Assembly: GCF_025655475.1 (NCBI RefSeq)
Contig: NZ_JAHTIK010000003.1
Span: 1 to 45,277, forward strand
Reading direction: 5' to 3'
Source of the DNA: Kitasatospora sp. DSM 101779
GTDB taxonomy: Bacteria; Actinomycetota; Actinomycetes; Streptomycetales; Streptomycetaceae
Length of the DNA stretch: 45,277 nucleotides
Shown here: piece by piece, positions 6,822 to 16,595 of the stretch
How the letters are laid out: each line of letters opens with the position of its first letter
How positions within the stretch are numbered: position 1 is the first letter of the stretch
Notes under the pieces: model-generated
The model's database searches: none
Told to the model about the DNA's origin: nothing
What the model saw: only the letters and a program-made list of their open reading frames with translations
Made by a program: the position numbers and the translations under genes

Positions 6822-8008
6822 CCACATCAACACCAGTGGGTCACCGATTCGGCGTCAGCGGACGTGCCAGCGCGGAGCGTACGGTCGCCCTGGGCAGGCC
6901 CGGACAGCGTTGGCAGTTCAGCACCCAGTGGGAAATGCTCGAACTGGCCGACGGATCGCTGTTCTTCAACAGCACCTACGCCGACCACCGGGCGATCTCC
7001 GCACCGCCGGAGGCCCTGCGCCACATCCTGCGGATGATCGAGGACAGCAGGCCGACACTCGAGGCCGTCGCCGATCACATCACCGGCACCGCCACCCCCG
7101 ACGCGGTCGGCCACATCGAACGCCTCCTGCTGCCCCTGGCCAAGGCCGGCATCCTCGTGCCGCTGCGCACCGAGCAGCGTCCCGCGTGGGCGGACGACGA
7201 CCTGGCCGAACGGTTCTCGACGCAGATCGAGTGGCTCGGCACGCTGTCCACCACGCCGCACGGACACTGGGACTACTTCGCGCGCCTGCGGGAGGCCTCC
7301 GTGGCCGTCATCGGGCTCGGCGGAGCGGGAAGCCTGCTGGCCCTCGCCCTGGCCGCGGCCGGCATCGGTCGGCTGACGCTGGTGGACGGCGACACCGTGG
7401 AGGTCTCCAACCTCACCCGCCAGATCCTCTACAGCCCGAACCAGGCGGGCCTTGGCAAGGCAGACTGCCTGGCCGAGCAGCTCGAGCAGTTCTCCCCGTA
7501 CACGCAGTACCGGGTCCTGCGCGAGTACGTCAGCAGCCCCGAGGACGTCCACAAGAGCATCGAAGGCGCCGACTTCGTCGCCGTGTGCGCGGACGCGCCG
7601 CGCTTCACCCTCAACCGGTGGATCGACACGGCCTGCAAGAGGAACGCGGTGCCCTACATCGGCGCGTTCGCAGGCTCGGTCGGCCCGATGTACCGGCCCG
7701 ACTCGCCCGGGTGCTTCGGCTGCTTCGAAGAGCGGCTGCGCGAGGAACTGGGCCTGCGCCACGACATGGTCGTCGACGCCCTCGCGGCCAAGCAGTCGTG
7801 GCGCTACCCCGCGTTCGTCTCGGGGCCGCTGACCGTCGCGCACCTGATGACCACGGAGATCGTGCTCCATCTCACCGGGGCCGCGAAGCCGTCGTCCGCC
7901 GGCGGGATTCTGCGCTACCAGCACCCGAACACCGTCGTCGAGCCGTTCCCCGGGCATCCCGCCTGCAACTGCTCGACGACGTCGCCCACCGCGCCCGCCC
8001 GCACCTGA
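6818..8008 (+). CDS. RRE-fused E1/ThiF-like adenylating enzyme
   Basis: 396 residues, start coupled to the previous gene with GAGGAG upstream. Residues about 40-120 look like a small winged-helix peptide-binding (PqqD-like/RRE) domain: LFFNSTYADHRAISAPPEAL … IERLLLPLAKAGILVPL. From about 155 it is a ThiF/MoeB/HesA catalytic domain: nucleotide motif GLGGAG (166-171), VDGD (189-192), N198-L-T-R201-Q and K214, matching the ATP-binding Asp, Arg and Lys of E1 enzymes. Cys299/Cys302 (CFGC) and Cys383/Cys385 (CNC) probably form a structural zinc site. E1-like proteins in RiPP pathways adenylate a carboxylate (MccB) or act as precursor-presenting partners; here the complete active-site set suggests real adenylation, perhaps of the precursor's C-terminal Val or an acidic side chain. 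The target is inferred. Confidence 0.88.
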   Translation: MTTSTPVGHRFGVSGRASAERTVALGRPGQRWQFSTQWEMLELADGSLFFNSTYADHRAISAPPEALRHILRMIEDSRPTLEAVADHITGTATPDAVGHIERLLLPLAKAGILVPLRTEQRPAWADDDLAERFSTQIEWLGTLSTTPHGHWDYFARLREASVAVIGLGGAGSLLALALAAAGIGRLTLVDGDTVEVSNLTRQILYSPNQAGLGKADCLAEQLEQFSPYTQYRVLREYVSSPEDVHKSIEGADFVAVCADAPRFTLNRWIDTACKRNAVPYIGAFAGSVGPMYRPDSPGCFGCFEERLREELGLRHDMVVDALAAKQSWRYPAFVSGPLTVAHLMTTEIVLHLTGAAKPSSAGGILRYQHPNTVVEPFPGHPACNCSTTSPTAPART

Positions 8009-8120
8009 ACCCGAGGGCACCCGTACCAACCGATGCCCGGCAGCCGACGGCGCCGGCCGCGAGCAGCGGCATCGCCCCGGTTCCGGGTAACGAATCCACG
8101 CACGCACAGCGAGGCCACCT

Positions 8121-9451
<1,331 letters not shown>

Positions 9452-9455
<4 letters not shown>

Positions 9456-10846
9456 CGGCGGCGACCGCAAGCCGCCCCCTCCCGGGCGCCAGGGGACCGG
9501 CACACCAGGAGCGGGGCGGCCACGGCTGCGTGACCGTGCGCAGCCACCGGTTCACCGCCGCGGCCGGCACCCGCTCCGGCGCCGCGGTGCGGCTCGGCCC
9601 GGGCCGCGACCGTGCGGAGGAGACGACCGCCGCGCTGCTGCTCGACGAGACCGCCCGCCCGGGCGAGAGCGCCGTTCGGTATGCCGCCGTTCACGGCGGT
9701 GCGGCCCACTCCGTGCAGGAGGCAGTCCGTCTCGCCTCCGATCGGCTCGGGCGCCCGTGGCAAGGCCCCCGAATCTCTGCGAGGACCCGCACCGCACTGG
9801 TGACCCAGCCGCGGATGGACCGGATGCCGGCCGAGCTCGTCGAAGAACTCCTCCACCAGCTGTCCTGCCCCGGCTTCGACATCGCCGTCCAGGCCCATAT
9901 GACCGCCGAACAGCGGCTGCTGATCCCCACCGGCACGGTGCCCGTGCGCGAGATCGTGCACACCGGAGCCGTCGTGATCGACGTCCTGAAGCAGGGCTCC
10001 CTGGTGGCGGACGTCGATCTCGCCTGGAGCGGCGACGTTCTGCCCGACATCGGCAGCCTCTGCCGGCGAATGGAGCAGGCGCTGCAGCGAGCCGGCGCAC
10101 CGCAACGACCGGTCCCGTCCCGCATGCAACTGCTGCTGCTGGACGGGAGCGCCGGCGCGTTCCTGCACGAGGTGTGCGGCCATCTGCTGGAGAGCTCACG
10201 ACACCGGCCGTCCCTGCTGGCCAGGCACCACGGACGGCACGTCGCCCACCCCCAGCTGAGCATCGATGACGATCCTCACCACGGCGCGGGCTTCGGCTCC
10301 CACCGATACACGATGCTGGGAGCGGCCACTCGCCGACGCCCCCTGCTCACGGCAGGGCGCCTCACGGGGCTCCTGGAGGACCGCCCGGACGGGCCGTGGC
10401 GTGCCCAGGACGCCCGGCACATCCCCCAGCCCCGCATGAGCCACCTCGCACTGGCACCGGCCGCACGCGACACCGACCTCGACCACGCTCTGGGACAAGC
10501 CAGCGCACCGGTCGTCCGGGTCCACCGGCTGGGCGTCGGTTCCCTGGACCACCGCGACGGCACCGTCGTCCTGGAAGTCAAGGACGCCGCCCTGCTGGAA
10601 GGACCCCGCACCCGCCGACTGGCACCGTTCCGGGTCACTGCGGAGGCACGCCAGCTGCTCCTGGGGATTCAAGCGGTCGGCGGTGCAGCGACCGTGGCCA
10701 CGTGGTCGGCCTACTGCCTGGCGACATCAGGTCGGCTCCCGGTCGGCGCCAGCACCCCTGCGCTGCTCACCGGCCCCCTGTCCGTGCTGTCCCACAGAGC
10801 GCCCCTGCCGTCTCCGGCCCCCCGCCCGAAAAGCACCCGCACATGA
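9452..10846 (+). CDS. TldD/PmbA-family metalloprotease-like protein
   Basis: 464 residues starting at the ATG that overlaps the MFS stop. The segment LLDGSAGAFLHEVCGHLLES holds the family's HExxxH zinc motif (His239-Glu240-His244). The C-terminal part keeps the conserved Cys ligand (Cys422) followed by a GRLPVG turn that corresponds to the TldD 'C..(G).PVG' signature. TldD normally works with TldE as a heterodimer that trims peptides such as microcin B17 and CcdA; no TldE partner is in this window. Here the most economical role is leader or inter-repeat proteolysis of the modified precursor in the cytosol, possibly as a homodimer. The gene closes the rightward operon; a strong terminator follows at 10934-10967. 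Confidence 0.87.
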
Positions 10847-10933
10847 GCCGCCGCAGAGAGCCTGCCGGGCCGACGGCACAGGCCCAGCCGCACGGCAGGT
10901 ACCGGCTCACATCAGGGCCGCTGCGCCCGAGCG

Positions 10934-10967
10934 TCGGGGTGGTGCGGCCGCAGCCGCACCACCCCGA
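10934..10967. terminator. Bidirectional 15-bp stem terminator
   Basis: TCGGGGTGGTGCGGC, loop CGCA, GCCGCACCACCCCGA between the convergent TldD-like (+) and PLP-lyase (-) genes. Perfect stem, GC-rich, without T tract, as usual in actinomycetes. Confidence 0.85.
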
Positions 10968-10997
10968 TAGCGAATCCCTGTGAGCCGGCGCCGGGCC

Positions 10998-12209
10998 CTA
11001 CCGCCCGATGCGGCGGACGAAGTCGATGACTGCCTCTCGCACGTCGGCAGGCTCCCAGTCGAGGCCGGCCGCGCTCACCGTCACCTCGGTGAGTGAGATT
11101 CCCGGGGGCAGGCCGGGTTCCCACCAGGGCATCTGGAACACGGCGACGCCGCTTTCCTGCGCCTGACGGGCGGCCGCGTCGTTCAGCTTCTCGGCGGCGA
11201 AGGGCAGCCACACCTGGAACTGGTGGATGTGCGGCACCTCCGGCTGCACCTTGGACCACCCCAGTCCGGCGTCCTCGAAACCCTGCGCGATGGCCTGCGC
11301 GACCGCCTTGGCGTGCGCCACGTACTCGGGCAGCCGCGGCAGCTCACGGTCCAGTCCGGCGAGTGCGGACAACGCCGCGGGGAACTGGTGGAAGATCCTC
11401 CCGCCGTAGCGGTGGCGCCAGATCCTCGTCTCCTTGATGAGCACGCGGGGACCGGCAACGACGGCACCTGACAGGCCGTCGAGCGACTTGTACAAGGAGA
11501 CGTACACGGTGTCGGCCAGGGCGGCGATCTCCTTCGCCGAGCGGCCGAAGTGGGTGGTGCACTCGAACAGCCTGGCGCCGTCGAAGTGCACGATCGCGTC
11601 ACGCTCCCGTGCGGCCCGGGTCACCTCGACCAGTTCGTCCCAGGTGGGAAGCAGGTAGCCGGCGTCGCGCAGCGGCAGCTCCAGCATCAGGGTGCCGAAC
11701 GGCTCCGAGAGGGAGCGGATCTCCTCGGCGGTCGGCTGGCGCGGCGCCCCCGTGACCCGCAGCGGGCTCAGACCGCTCACCCGGCGGAAGGCGTCCGCCT
11801 CGAAGACCTCGGGATGGGACAGTGCGTGGAGCGCGACATAGCTGTTGCCGGTGCGCTCCGCCCAACACCGCAGCACGACCTGCTGGGCCATCGTTCCGGT
11901 CGGGAAGAACGCCGCGTCCTCCTTGCCCAGCAGGGCCGCCACCCGACGCTCCACCTCCGCCACGACCCCGTCGCCGTAGGTGTCGGTGGGGCCGAGGAGG
12001 TCGTAGGCCTGGGGGGCCTGCTCGGCGAGCAGGCCGAGGCGTTCCTTCAGCGACATGGTCGCGGAGGGCCGGGCGAGGACTCGCTTGGCCTCCCACACGG
12101 CCCGCTGCCCGCAGTCCCCTGCTCCGATGGTCTCGCCGCCGATGGTCTCGCCGCCGGTGCCGGCGGCGCCCTTCTGGTCGTGGTCCTCGCTCGTGCTCAT
12201 CGCGCTCAT
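10998..12209 (-). CDS. Threonine-aldolase/beta-eliminating-lyase-like PLP enzyme
   Basis: ATG 12209 is chosen because GGAAGGAACCTG precedes it; an upstream in-frame GTG (12290) has no ribosome binding site. The 403-residue protein is fold-type I PLP-dependent: IVHFDGARLF carries the conserved Asp-Gly-Ala-Arg, and SLYKSLDGLSGAVVAG holds the Schiff-base lysine (Lys241). It resembles low-specificity threonine aldolases, which cleave beta-hydroxy-alpha-amino acids to glycine plus an aldehyde. That is chemically suggestive next to a peptide beta-hydroxylase, but the enzyme could equally make a free building block or degrade an amino acid. It is probably cotranscribed with the 54-residue secreted peptide upstream. 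Residues 1-45 are Gly/Ser/Asp-rich, include a duplicated GGETIG, and are likely disordered. Confidence 0.85.
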   Translation of the reverse strand: MSAMSTSEDHDQKGAAGTGGETIGGETIGAGDCGQRAVWEAKRVLARPSATMSLKERLGLLAEQAPQAYDLLGPTDTYGDGVVAEVERRVAALLGKEDAAFFPTGTMAQQVVLRCWAERTGNSYVALHALSHPEVFEADAFRRVSGLSPLRVTGAPRQPTAEEIRSLSEPFGTLMLELPLRDAGYLLPTWDELVEVTRAARERDAIVHFDGARLFECTTHFGRSAKEIAALADTVYVSLYKSLDGLSGAVVAGPRVLIKETRIWRHRYGGRIFHQFPAALSALAGLDRELPRLPEYVAHAKAVAQAIAQGFEDAGLGWSKVQPEVPHIHQFQVWLPFAAEKLNDAAARQAQESGVAVFQMPWWEPGLPPGISLTEVTVSAAGLDWEPADVREAVIDFVRRIGR

Positions 12210-12323
12210 CAGGTTCCTTCCGGCATCGCCGGCTCCTCCGGCCCCGCCACATACGTCGGTGGTCTTGTTGATCCTTGTTTCCTCAGTCACGGAGCGGTGG
12301 CCGCCCCCGGGCGGCCGGGCGGC

Positions 12324-12488
12324 TCAGTGGCCCCAGGTGACATCTCCCGGAGGGGTGGGGTCGGTCGCCGCGCCGGCGTTCACGGTGCGCACGGCTTGCG
12401 GTGCGGTGCTCGTGATGGCCGCTGCGGTCGTAACCGAGCTGAAGGCGATGAGCGCGGCTGCAGCAATCTTTACGACACGGACGACCAT
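12324..12488 (-). CDS. Short secreted peptide (54 aa)
   Basis: ATG 12488, with AAAGGAAA about 10 bases upstream. The peptide has a basic start (MVVRVVK), a hydrophobic core (IAAAALIAFSSVTTAAAI), an Ala-rich region that would suit signal peptidase, and a polar C-terminal tail ending TDPTPPGDVTWGH. After export and cleavage a fragment of about 25-30 residues would be released. The conserved-looking C-terminus with Trp suggests a secreted signal or product rather than a structural protein. It is first in the minus-strand transcription unit whose second gene is the PLP enzyme, and dyad operator copy 2 lies 125 bases upstream. No family name is claimed. It is not a shadow: the opposite strand has no competing gene. 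Confidence 0.75.
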   Translation of the reverse strand: MVVRVVKIAAAALIAFSSVTTAAAITSTAPQAVRTVNAGAATDPTPPGDVTWGH

Positions 12489-12612
12489 CACTGAATTTTC
12501 CTTTCAGAGCAGAATGGATTCCCAGGTCATTTCCCGGGTTTTCTCGGCGTGATCGGTTCTGCCGATGCCTCTACTCTTGCCGACCGTCGCGTCCGGGGGA
12601 ACCGGCGAGGGG

Positions 12613-12644
12613 TGGACGGAATATGCAGTGACATAAGGCGTCCA
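12613..12644. promoter_or_regulatory. 32-bp dyad operator, copy 2
   Basis: TGGAC-GGAAT-ATG-CAGTGA-CAT-AAGGC-GTCCA, with the outer stem extended by GGG/CCC (GGGTGGAC … GTCCACCC). It lies between the small hypothetical gene's stop (12657) and the secreted-peptide start (12488, minus strand), so it most likely controls the peptide/PLP-enzyme unit. A TAGAGG hexamer about 45 bases downstream on the minus strand is a possible -10. Confidence 0.75.
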
Positions 12645-12656
12645 CCCGCGGCCGGT

Positions 12657-12959
12657 TCATGCCGTCCCCCACCACGGGCCCGGTAGCAGGGGTGCTTCGC
12701 TGGCGACGACGGCGAAGCCCCGCAGCGAGGCGTGTCCGGCAACCGCCCGACGGGACAGCCGCGCGGCGGCTGCCTCGGCTGCGGCCAGACTTGGCGCGGC
12801 CAGGAAGAGGCCCAGCGTTGGCCCGTCTGGTGCGTCTGGATGGACGGCGATGTGCTCGACGGAGTCGTCACCGTCGGCGAACGACGTGAAGATGCCGGCC
12901 ACGTCGGGCGGGAGCACCGCACCGGCCGCTGCCCGAAGACGCACATGGATGAGGTACAT
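12657..12959 (-). CDS. Small hypothetical protein of the regulator locus (100 aa)
   Basis: Likely start ATG 12959 (MYLIHVRLRAAAG); an in-frame ATG at 12983 is an alternative, and neither has a strong ribosome binding site. The fold appears to be a small alpha/beta ferredoxin-like domain: a beta strand (YLIHVRL), helix, strand (VEHIAVH), strand (GLFLAAPSLAAAEAAAARL, strand-helix), then strand (GFAVV). I recall similar 100-residue proteins beside TrmB-LuxR regulators and small peptides in Streptomyces, but no function. It is divergent from the regulator at 13106, and operator copy 3 lies between them, 47 bases before this start. Confidence 0.7.
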   Translation of the reverse strand: MYLIHVRLRAAAGAVLPPDVAGIFTSFADGDDSVEHIAVHPDAPDGPTLGLFLAAPSLAAAEAAAARLSRRAVAGHASLRGFAVVASEAPLLPGPWWGTA

Positions 12960-13005
12960 GGACCCATGATTCGGTGCCGACATAATCGCCCACAACCGTC
13001 CAAGC

Positions 13006-13037
13006 TGGACTCTTTATGTCAGGGCATAAAGAGTCCA
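13006..13037. promoter_or_regulatory. 32-bp dyad operator, copy 3
   Basis: TGGAC-TCTTT-ATG-TCAGGG-CAT-AAAGA-GTCCA. In this copy the whole arm is perfectly complementary (GC plus 13 bases each side, 13004-13018 and 13025-13039). It is placed between two divergent starts (12959 minus, 13106 plus), directly upstream of a possible promoter of the regulator gene, consistent with autoregulation. Confidence 0.8.
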
Positions 13038-13046
13038 GCCGCGCTA

Positions 13047-13074
13047 TTGACCCACCCGTCTCGTAGGGTACGTA
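13047..13074 (+). promoter_or_regulatory. Possible promoter of the TrmB-LuxR regulator gene
   Basis: TTGACC (13047-13052), 16-base spacer, TACGTA (13069-13074), 32 bases before the TTG start. The operator's right arm ends 9 bases before the -35 box, a position compatible with an activator or autorepressor. The boxes are only moderately close to consensus. Confidence 0.4.
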
Positions 13075-13105
13075 CGCACAGCTATTGCGAGCTGAGGGGG
13101 TCGCG

Positions 13106-14101
13106 TTGCTCGAGGTCCTAGGACTCGATGCCGAAGCAGAAGCCATCTACCGTGCCATGCTCAGTCACACTCAAGACGGGGTGTGCGAGCTGGCGGCCCG
13201 CCTCGATATTCCGGAGCAGCGGGTCCGTGACGGCCTGGACCGGCTCAGCGCACTGGCGCTGATCCACCCATCGGCCCAGGAAGGCATCGGCTTCCGGCCC
13301 ACCAGCCCCGAGACCGCGATGGAGGCCCTGCTGGCCCGCCAGCAAGCAGAACTGGCCGCACAGCAGATGCGTGTGGAAGCCTCGCGTGCCGCCGCAGCAA
13401 AGCTGATCGCCGAATGCTCTGCTCTGCGTCCCCGCACCATCGATGAAGAGTCCGAGCGGCTGATCGGCCCTGAAGCCATCCGCGAGGGGCTCGCGCGACT
13501 GGCCGACGCGGCCAAGCAGGAGATCGCCACCTTCGCCCCCGGCGGAGCCCACTCAGCCGAAGACCTTGAGGCCAGCCGGGCCCCGAACGCGGCCCTCCTC
13601 GAACGCGGTGTGCGAATGCGCACCATCTACCTGGACAGCGTCCGTAACCACAGACCGACGTTGGACCACGTCACCTGGCTCAACGCCCGCGGCGGACAAG
13701 TGCGCACCACACCTGTCCTGCCCATCCGCATGATCATCGTTGATCGCGCGCGAGCGGTACTGCCCATCGACACCACCGACGCCCTGGCAGGAGCCGTCAT
13801 CCTCCACGGCGCCGGCACCGTCGCAGCACTCTGCGCCTTGTTCGAAAGCATATGGAGCACCGCGATCCCTCTGGGCAGCGCACCACCACACGATCCGAAC
13901 GCGATGCCACCCCAGGAACGCGTGGTGCTCAAAATGCTCTCCCAGGGCTACACGGACGAAGCCATCGCCAAACGCCTGGCCGTCTCCCCCCGTACTGCCC
14001 GCCGCATAGCCGCCGAGCTTCTGGTGCGGCTGGACGCACGCAGCCGCTTCGAGGCGGGAGTGCACGCTGTCCAGGACGGCTGGCTTCCCCCCTCCCGCTG
14101 A
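13106..14101 (+). CDS. TrmB-LuxR hybrid transcriptional regulator (331 aa)
   Basis: TTG 13106 is preceded by GAGGGGG at five bases; a TTG 21 bases upstream is in frame but has no such site. The N-terminus (about 1-75) is a TrmB-type winged HTH (LGLDAEAEAIYRAML…RLDIPEQRVRDGLDRL), followed by a helical linker rich in Ala/Glu/Arg. The middle (about 120-250) resembles the phospholipase-D-like effector domain of TrmB regulators. The C-terminus is a LuxR/GerE HTH (MPPQERVVLKMLSQGYTDEAIAKRLAVS…). Such hybrids are common in Streptomyces, often beside RiPP-like genes. Dyad copy 3 directly upstream, and copies 1 and 2 before the other units, suggest that it controls the entire locus. Confidence 0.88.
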   Translation: MLEVLGLDAEAEAIYRAMLSHTQDGVCELAARLDIPEQRVRDGLDRLSALALIHPSAQEGIGFRPTSPETAMEALLARQQAELAAQQMRVEASRAAAAKLIAECSALRPRTIDEESERLIGPEAIREGLARLADAAKQEIATFAPGGAHSAEDLEASRAPNAALLERGVRMRTIYLDSVRNHRPTLDHVTWLNARGGQVRTTPVLPIRMIIVDRARAVLPIDTTDALAGAVILHGAGTVAALCALFESIWSTAIPLGSAPPHDPNAMPPQERVVLKMLSQGYTDEAIAKRLAVSPRTARRIAAELLVRLDARSRFEAGVHAVQDGWLPPSR

Positions 14102-14455
14102 AAGGATCTCCACTGCCTGCCGGCGGCACTGCCCCGAGCCGGCCGCCGAGCAGGCGGTGATCTTGCAGGCTGCGTAGAGCGAGACCTCCACCCGGGGCGC
14201 GAGGATTGCGGAATGCGTTGGCTCTGGCCGTACGGGCAAGGCGGTTCCCGGGCGGCCCCTCCGCCGGAGCTGGCGCTGCCCAACGGCGGACCGTACCTCC
14301 CGAGCAGCACGGAGCGCGAGGTCAGCACGGAGCGCGCGGTCGAGGGAGGCAGTCGTTCGCGGGGGTATCGCTCAGGGCTCGAGCCCTTCTGAAGAGCCCG
14401 GGAGGGGGCGGCGTCTCGAAGGTTCAGCGCCCGCCAGCAGGCCGCAAACAGCTCC
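14102..14455. other. No gene; degenerate IS21 flank
   Basis: The stretch between the regulator stop and the IstA reading frame contains no complete gene. There is a local tandem-like duplication (…GAGCGCGAGGTCAGCACGGAGCGCGCGGTC…, about 14318-14345). An istB reading frame, expected downstream of istA, is absent, so the element is probably incomplete on this side. Confidence 0.45.
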
Positions 14456-15847
14456 TCACTCCTCGTGCCCCTCGCGATCCGGGCGGGTCCCGGGCGGAAG
14501 ACGGCGTCGGGGAGCTCGGGGGCCCTCGGCGGTCCACTTCGATTGCCGCGGAAGCGGGGTACCGGAGCCGGCTTCGCGGGGGAGTGGCGGATCCCCCTCC
14601 TGCTCCCCGTCGCGAGCGGCCGGCCCGGCAGGATGCCCGTCGTCGCACCCGGACAGTGCCCGGGCCTCGGCCGGGGCCGCCGGGGACAGCGGGCGGGCAG
14701 ATCCGCCTGCCGCGCAGCTCTGCGTCTCCCCGCCGACGAGCCGTACGGGTCGTTCCAGGGTGATGCGGCCGCTGCGCACGGCAATCGTGCGGCCCGCTCC
14801 TCGCGGCGCCCTCGGGAAGCAGACGATGACCGCCCCGTGGGGGGTCGTGACGGACAGGTACGGTTCGTCCAGCCTCCGGCGGATCCCGACCTCGCTGCCG
14901 GCGAGGCCCGCGGGAAGCAGGTAGTGGTTCCCCTCGAACGAAACGCTCCCGTGCGGACCCACCGTGCGCTGAACGCGGACGCGGGCGGGAAACGGCTTCG
15001 AGGGCAGCGACAGCAGCGGCCGGACGTCCCCCTCCGCCCGCCGGCGCCAGCTGTCCGAGCGCTCGGCGAGACGGTCGAGGCTGTCCTGGGCCTCCTGCAT
15101 GCCGACATCGTCAGCTGCGGTGTCCCACCAGTGAAGGACGACGGCGCGACGGGCACGGGCGGCGGGGACGGACGGTCCCGTCCGCGGACTGATCGCGATC
15201 GAGGCGCCGTAATAGGTAGCGATCTCGTGGAAGGCGGCGGCCACCTTGCCGGCCGGTGAGCAGACAGGTGGGGTCCGGTCGAACAGCCAGCGCCCCCCGG
15301 TGCCACCCAGCCGCCGCAGCACCTGGTCCACGGCTTCGACGTAGTGGGGAAGGTCGTCGGCGGCGGCCAGGGCCGCACGCCAGCGGCCGGACCGGGCGAG
15401 CGATCCCATGAGCACGTACGCCCGGGCCCCGCAGTCCCACTCGACCGGCGGGGCCGGGAGCTGTACCCAATCGAACTGCACGTCCTCGACGGTGCCGCAG
15501 ACGGGGCGGTCCGTCCTGGGACGACGGCATCCGCAGGCCGGGCGCGTCAGATGGGTGCGTAGGGCGCGGGTGAACGTCGAGTAGGCACCGGTATAGCCCA
15601 ACTCGACGATCTCGCGGTGGAGTGCGTTTGCCTGCATGTGCGGGTCCTCGTCGAGCCGCTGCCGGCAGTACGGGACGAACCGAAGGAACTCACTGGGGCG
15701 AACCGCCCGGACTCCTGCGGTCCGCTCCCCTCTCACGTAGGCCCTGACCGTCTTGCGGTCCCGGCCCAGCTGCCGGGCGATCGCCGAGACGGACCATCCC
15801 CGGCGACGCAGGGCGCGGATCTCCTTGTAATCCTCCGGACTGATCAC
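14456..15847 (-). CDS. istA: IS21-family transposase IstA, probably damaged at C-terminus
   Basis: GTG 15847 (ISPEDYKEIRALRRRGWS) follows AGGGGG. The first 55 residues are an IstA-type HTH (SVSAIARQLGRDRKTVRAYV). The core has the retroviral-integrase-like DDE domain with VEDVQFDW supplying the first Asp, and the C-terminal beta-barrel region shows the usual VSFEGNHYLLPAGLAG stretch. The last about 110 residues become Pro/Arg/Gly-rich with no family resemblance, suggesting a frameshift near 14830. IstB (the AAA+ partner) is not found downstream, so the insertion is probably defective. The IS separates the RiPP-like locus from the polyketide operon. Confidence 0.8.
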   Translation of the reverse strand: MISPEDYKEIRALRRRGWSVSAIARQLGRDRKTVRAYVRGERTAGVRAVRPSEFLRFVPYCRQRLDEDPHMQANALHREIVELGYTGAYSTFTRALRTHLTRPACGCRRPRTDRPVCGTVEDVQFDWVQLPAPPVEWDCGARAYVLMGSLARSGRWRAALAAADDLPHYVEAVDQVLRRLGGTGGRWLFDRTPPVCSPAGKVAAAFHEIATYYGASIAISPRTGPSVPAARARRAVVLHWWDTAADDVGMQEAQDSLDRLAERSDSWRRRAEGDVRPLLSLPSKPFPARVRVQRTVGPHGSVSFEGNHYLLPAGLAGSEVGIRRRLDEPYLSVTTPHGAVIVCFPRAPRGAGRTIAVRSGRITLERPVRLVGGETQSCAAGGSARPLSPAAPAEARALSGCDDGHPAGPAARDGEQEGDPPLPREAGSGTPLPRQSKWTAEGPRAPRRRLPPGTRPDREGHEE

Positions 15848-15898
15848 CCAAACCCCCTGGCTGTCAAATTTCGCCACCGCACACGGTCTTTGGTGAAC

Positions 15899-15959
15899 GG
15901 CGACTGCACGACAGGCGTCCGGCACATATGCCAGTGGCAATTCGGAGGCCGCAGTCGCC
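15899..15959. repeat. Inverted repeats upstream of istA (IS21 end region)
   Basis: GGCGACTGC (15899-15907) is repeated inverted as GCAGTCGCC (15951-15959), with a TGCCAgTGGCA palindrome (15929-15939) between. Such repeats outside istA fit the multiple transposase-binding sites at an IS21 left end; exact element boundary not determined. The rest of 15848-16175 holds only this and the terminator at 16109-16136. Confidence 0.45.
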
Positions 15960-16108
15960 CCGTTCGGGATGTGAGGTGGAGCTCTTTGGATAATTCGCAT
16001 GGCAGCGCGCACGAACCGCAGCGGCGTGAGGATCGCCGGCGGAGCGATCGCGCAGCAGAGAACGGTGTCCGTTCGTCACCGATACCCGCCTAGCCCGCTC
16101 CGCAGAGG

Positions 16109-16136
16109 GCCACCGGCCCTGTGCAGAGCCGGTGGC
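16109..16136 (-). terminator. Terminator of polyketide operon
   Basis: GCCACCGGC, 10-base loop, GCCGGTGGC, about 40 bases beyond the stop of the ATPase gene (minus strand). Confidence 0.65.
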
Positions 16137-16175
16137 GGGCAGGCGGGGGCACGCAGGGACGGGGACACCCCCGTC

Positions 16176-16595
16176 TCACAACCTCAGTCGGCAGGAGATG
16201 GTCTTGGTTCCGTCGCGATGGAAACGGCAGGCCCAGGATCTGGCGACACTCTCGACCAGCAGCAGACCGCGCCCGCCTTCGTCGCAGGTGACCGCCCGGT
16301 GCACGCGGGGAGCGCTGTTGGAGCGGTCCCGCACACCGATCGACAGCCACCGCTGGTCGAGCGCGATCGTCACCCTGATGGGGTGCTCGCTGTCGGTGTG
16401 CCGGATCGCGTTCGTCAGAAGCTCGGTGGTCACGAGTTCTGCGTCCTCGGCGAGATGGGCCATGTCCCAGTGACCGAGGATTGCCTTCACGGCGCGGCGT
16501 GCGGGCCGCACCTGCTCGGGCTCAGGGAACACGAATATCGAGATGCGGCGGTTCTCTACCCGCTCGTAGGTGCCCGGCGGCTGTGTGGAGGTCAT
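16176..16595 (-). CDS. RsbW-like ATP-binding protein (HATPase_c_2)
   Basis: 139 residues from ATG 16595 (AGGGGACGGAC upstream). A longer product from the ATG at 16688, which overlaps the polyketide synthase stop as ATGA, is also possible and would add 31 residues. The protein has the anti-sigma-factor/serine-kinase fold: RRAVKAILGHWD…AELVTTELLTNAIRHTD (N-box with Glu and Asn), then a G-box-like EGGRGLLLVESVARSW. Streptomyces encode dozens of such small GHKL ATPases, which act as anti-sigma factors or partners of SpoIIE phosphatases. It is last in the polyketide operon; whether it regulates it is unknown. Confidence 0.85.
   Translation of the reverse strand: MTSTQPPGTYERVENRRISIFVFPEPEQVRPARRAVKAILGHWDMAHLAEDAELVTTELLTNAIRHTDSEHPIRVTIALDQRWLSIGVRDRSNSAPRVHRAVTCDEGGRGLLLVESVARSWACRFHRDGTKTISCRLRL

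Noticed and set aside
14102..14239. Minus-strand frame containing a Cys/Ser-rich stretch (AACKITACSAAGSGQC) resembling a lanthipeptide core
   Set aside because: It has no good start, continues antisense through the regulator gene, and no lanthionine synthetase is present.
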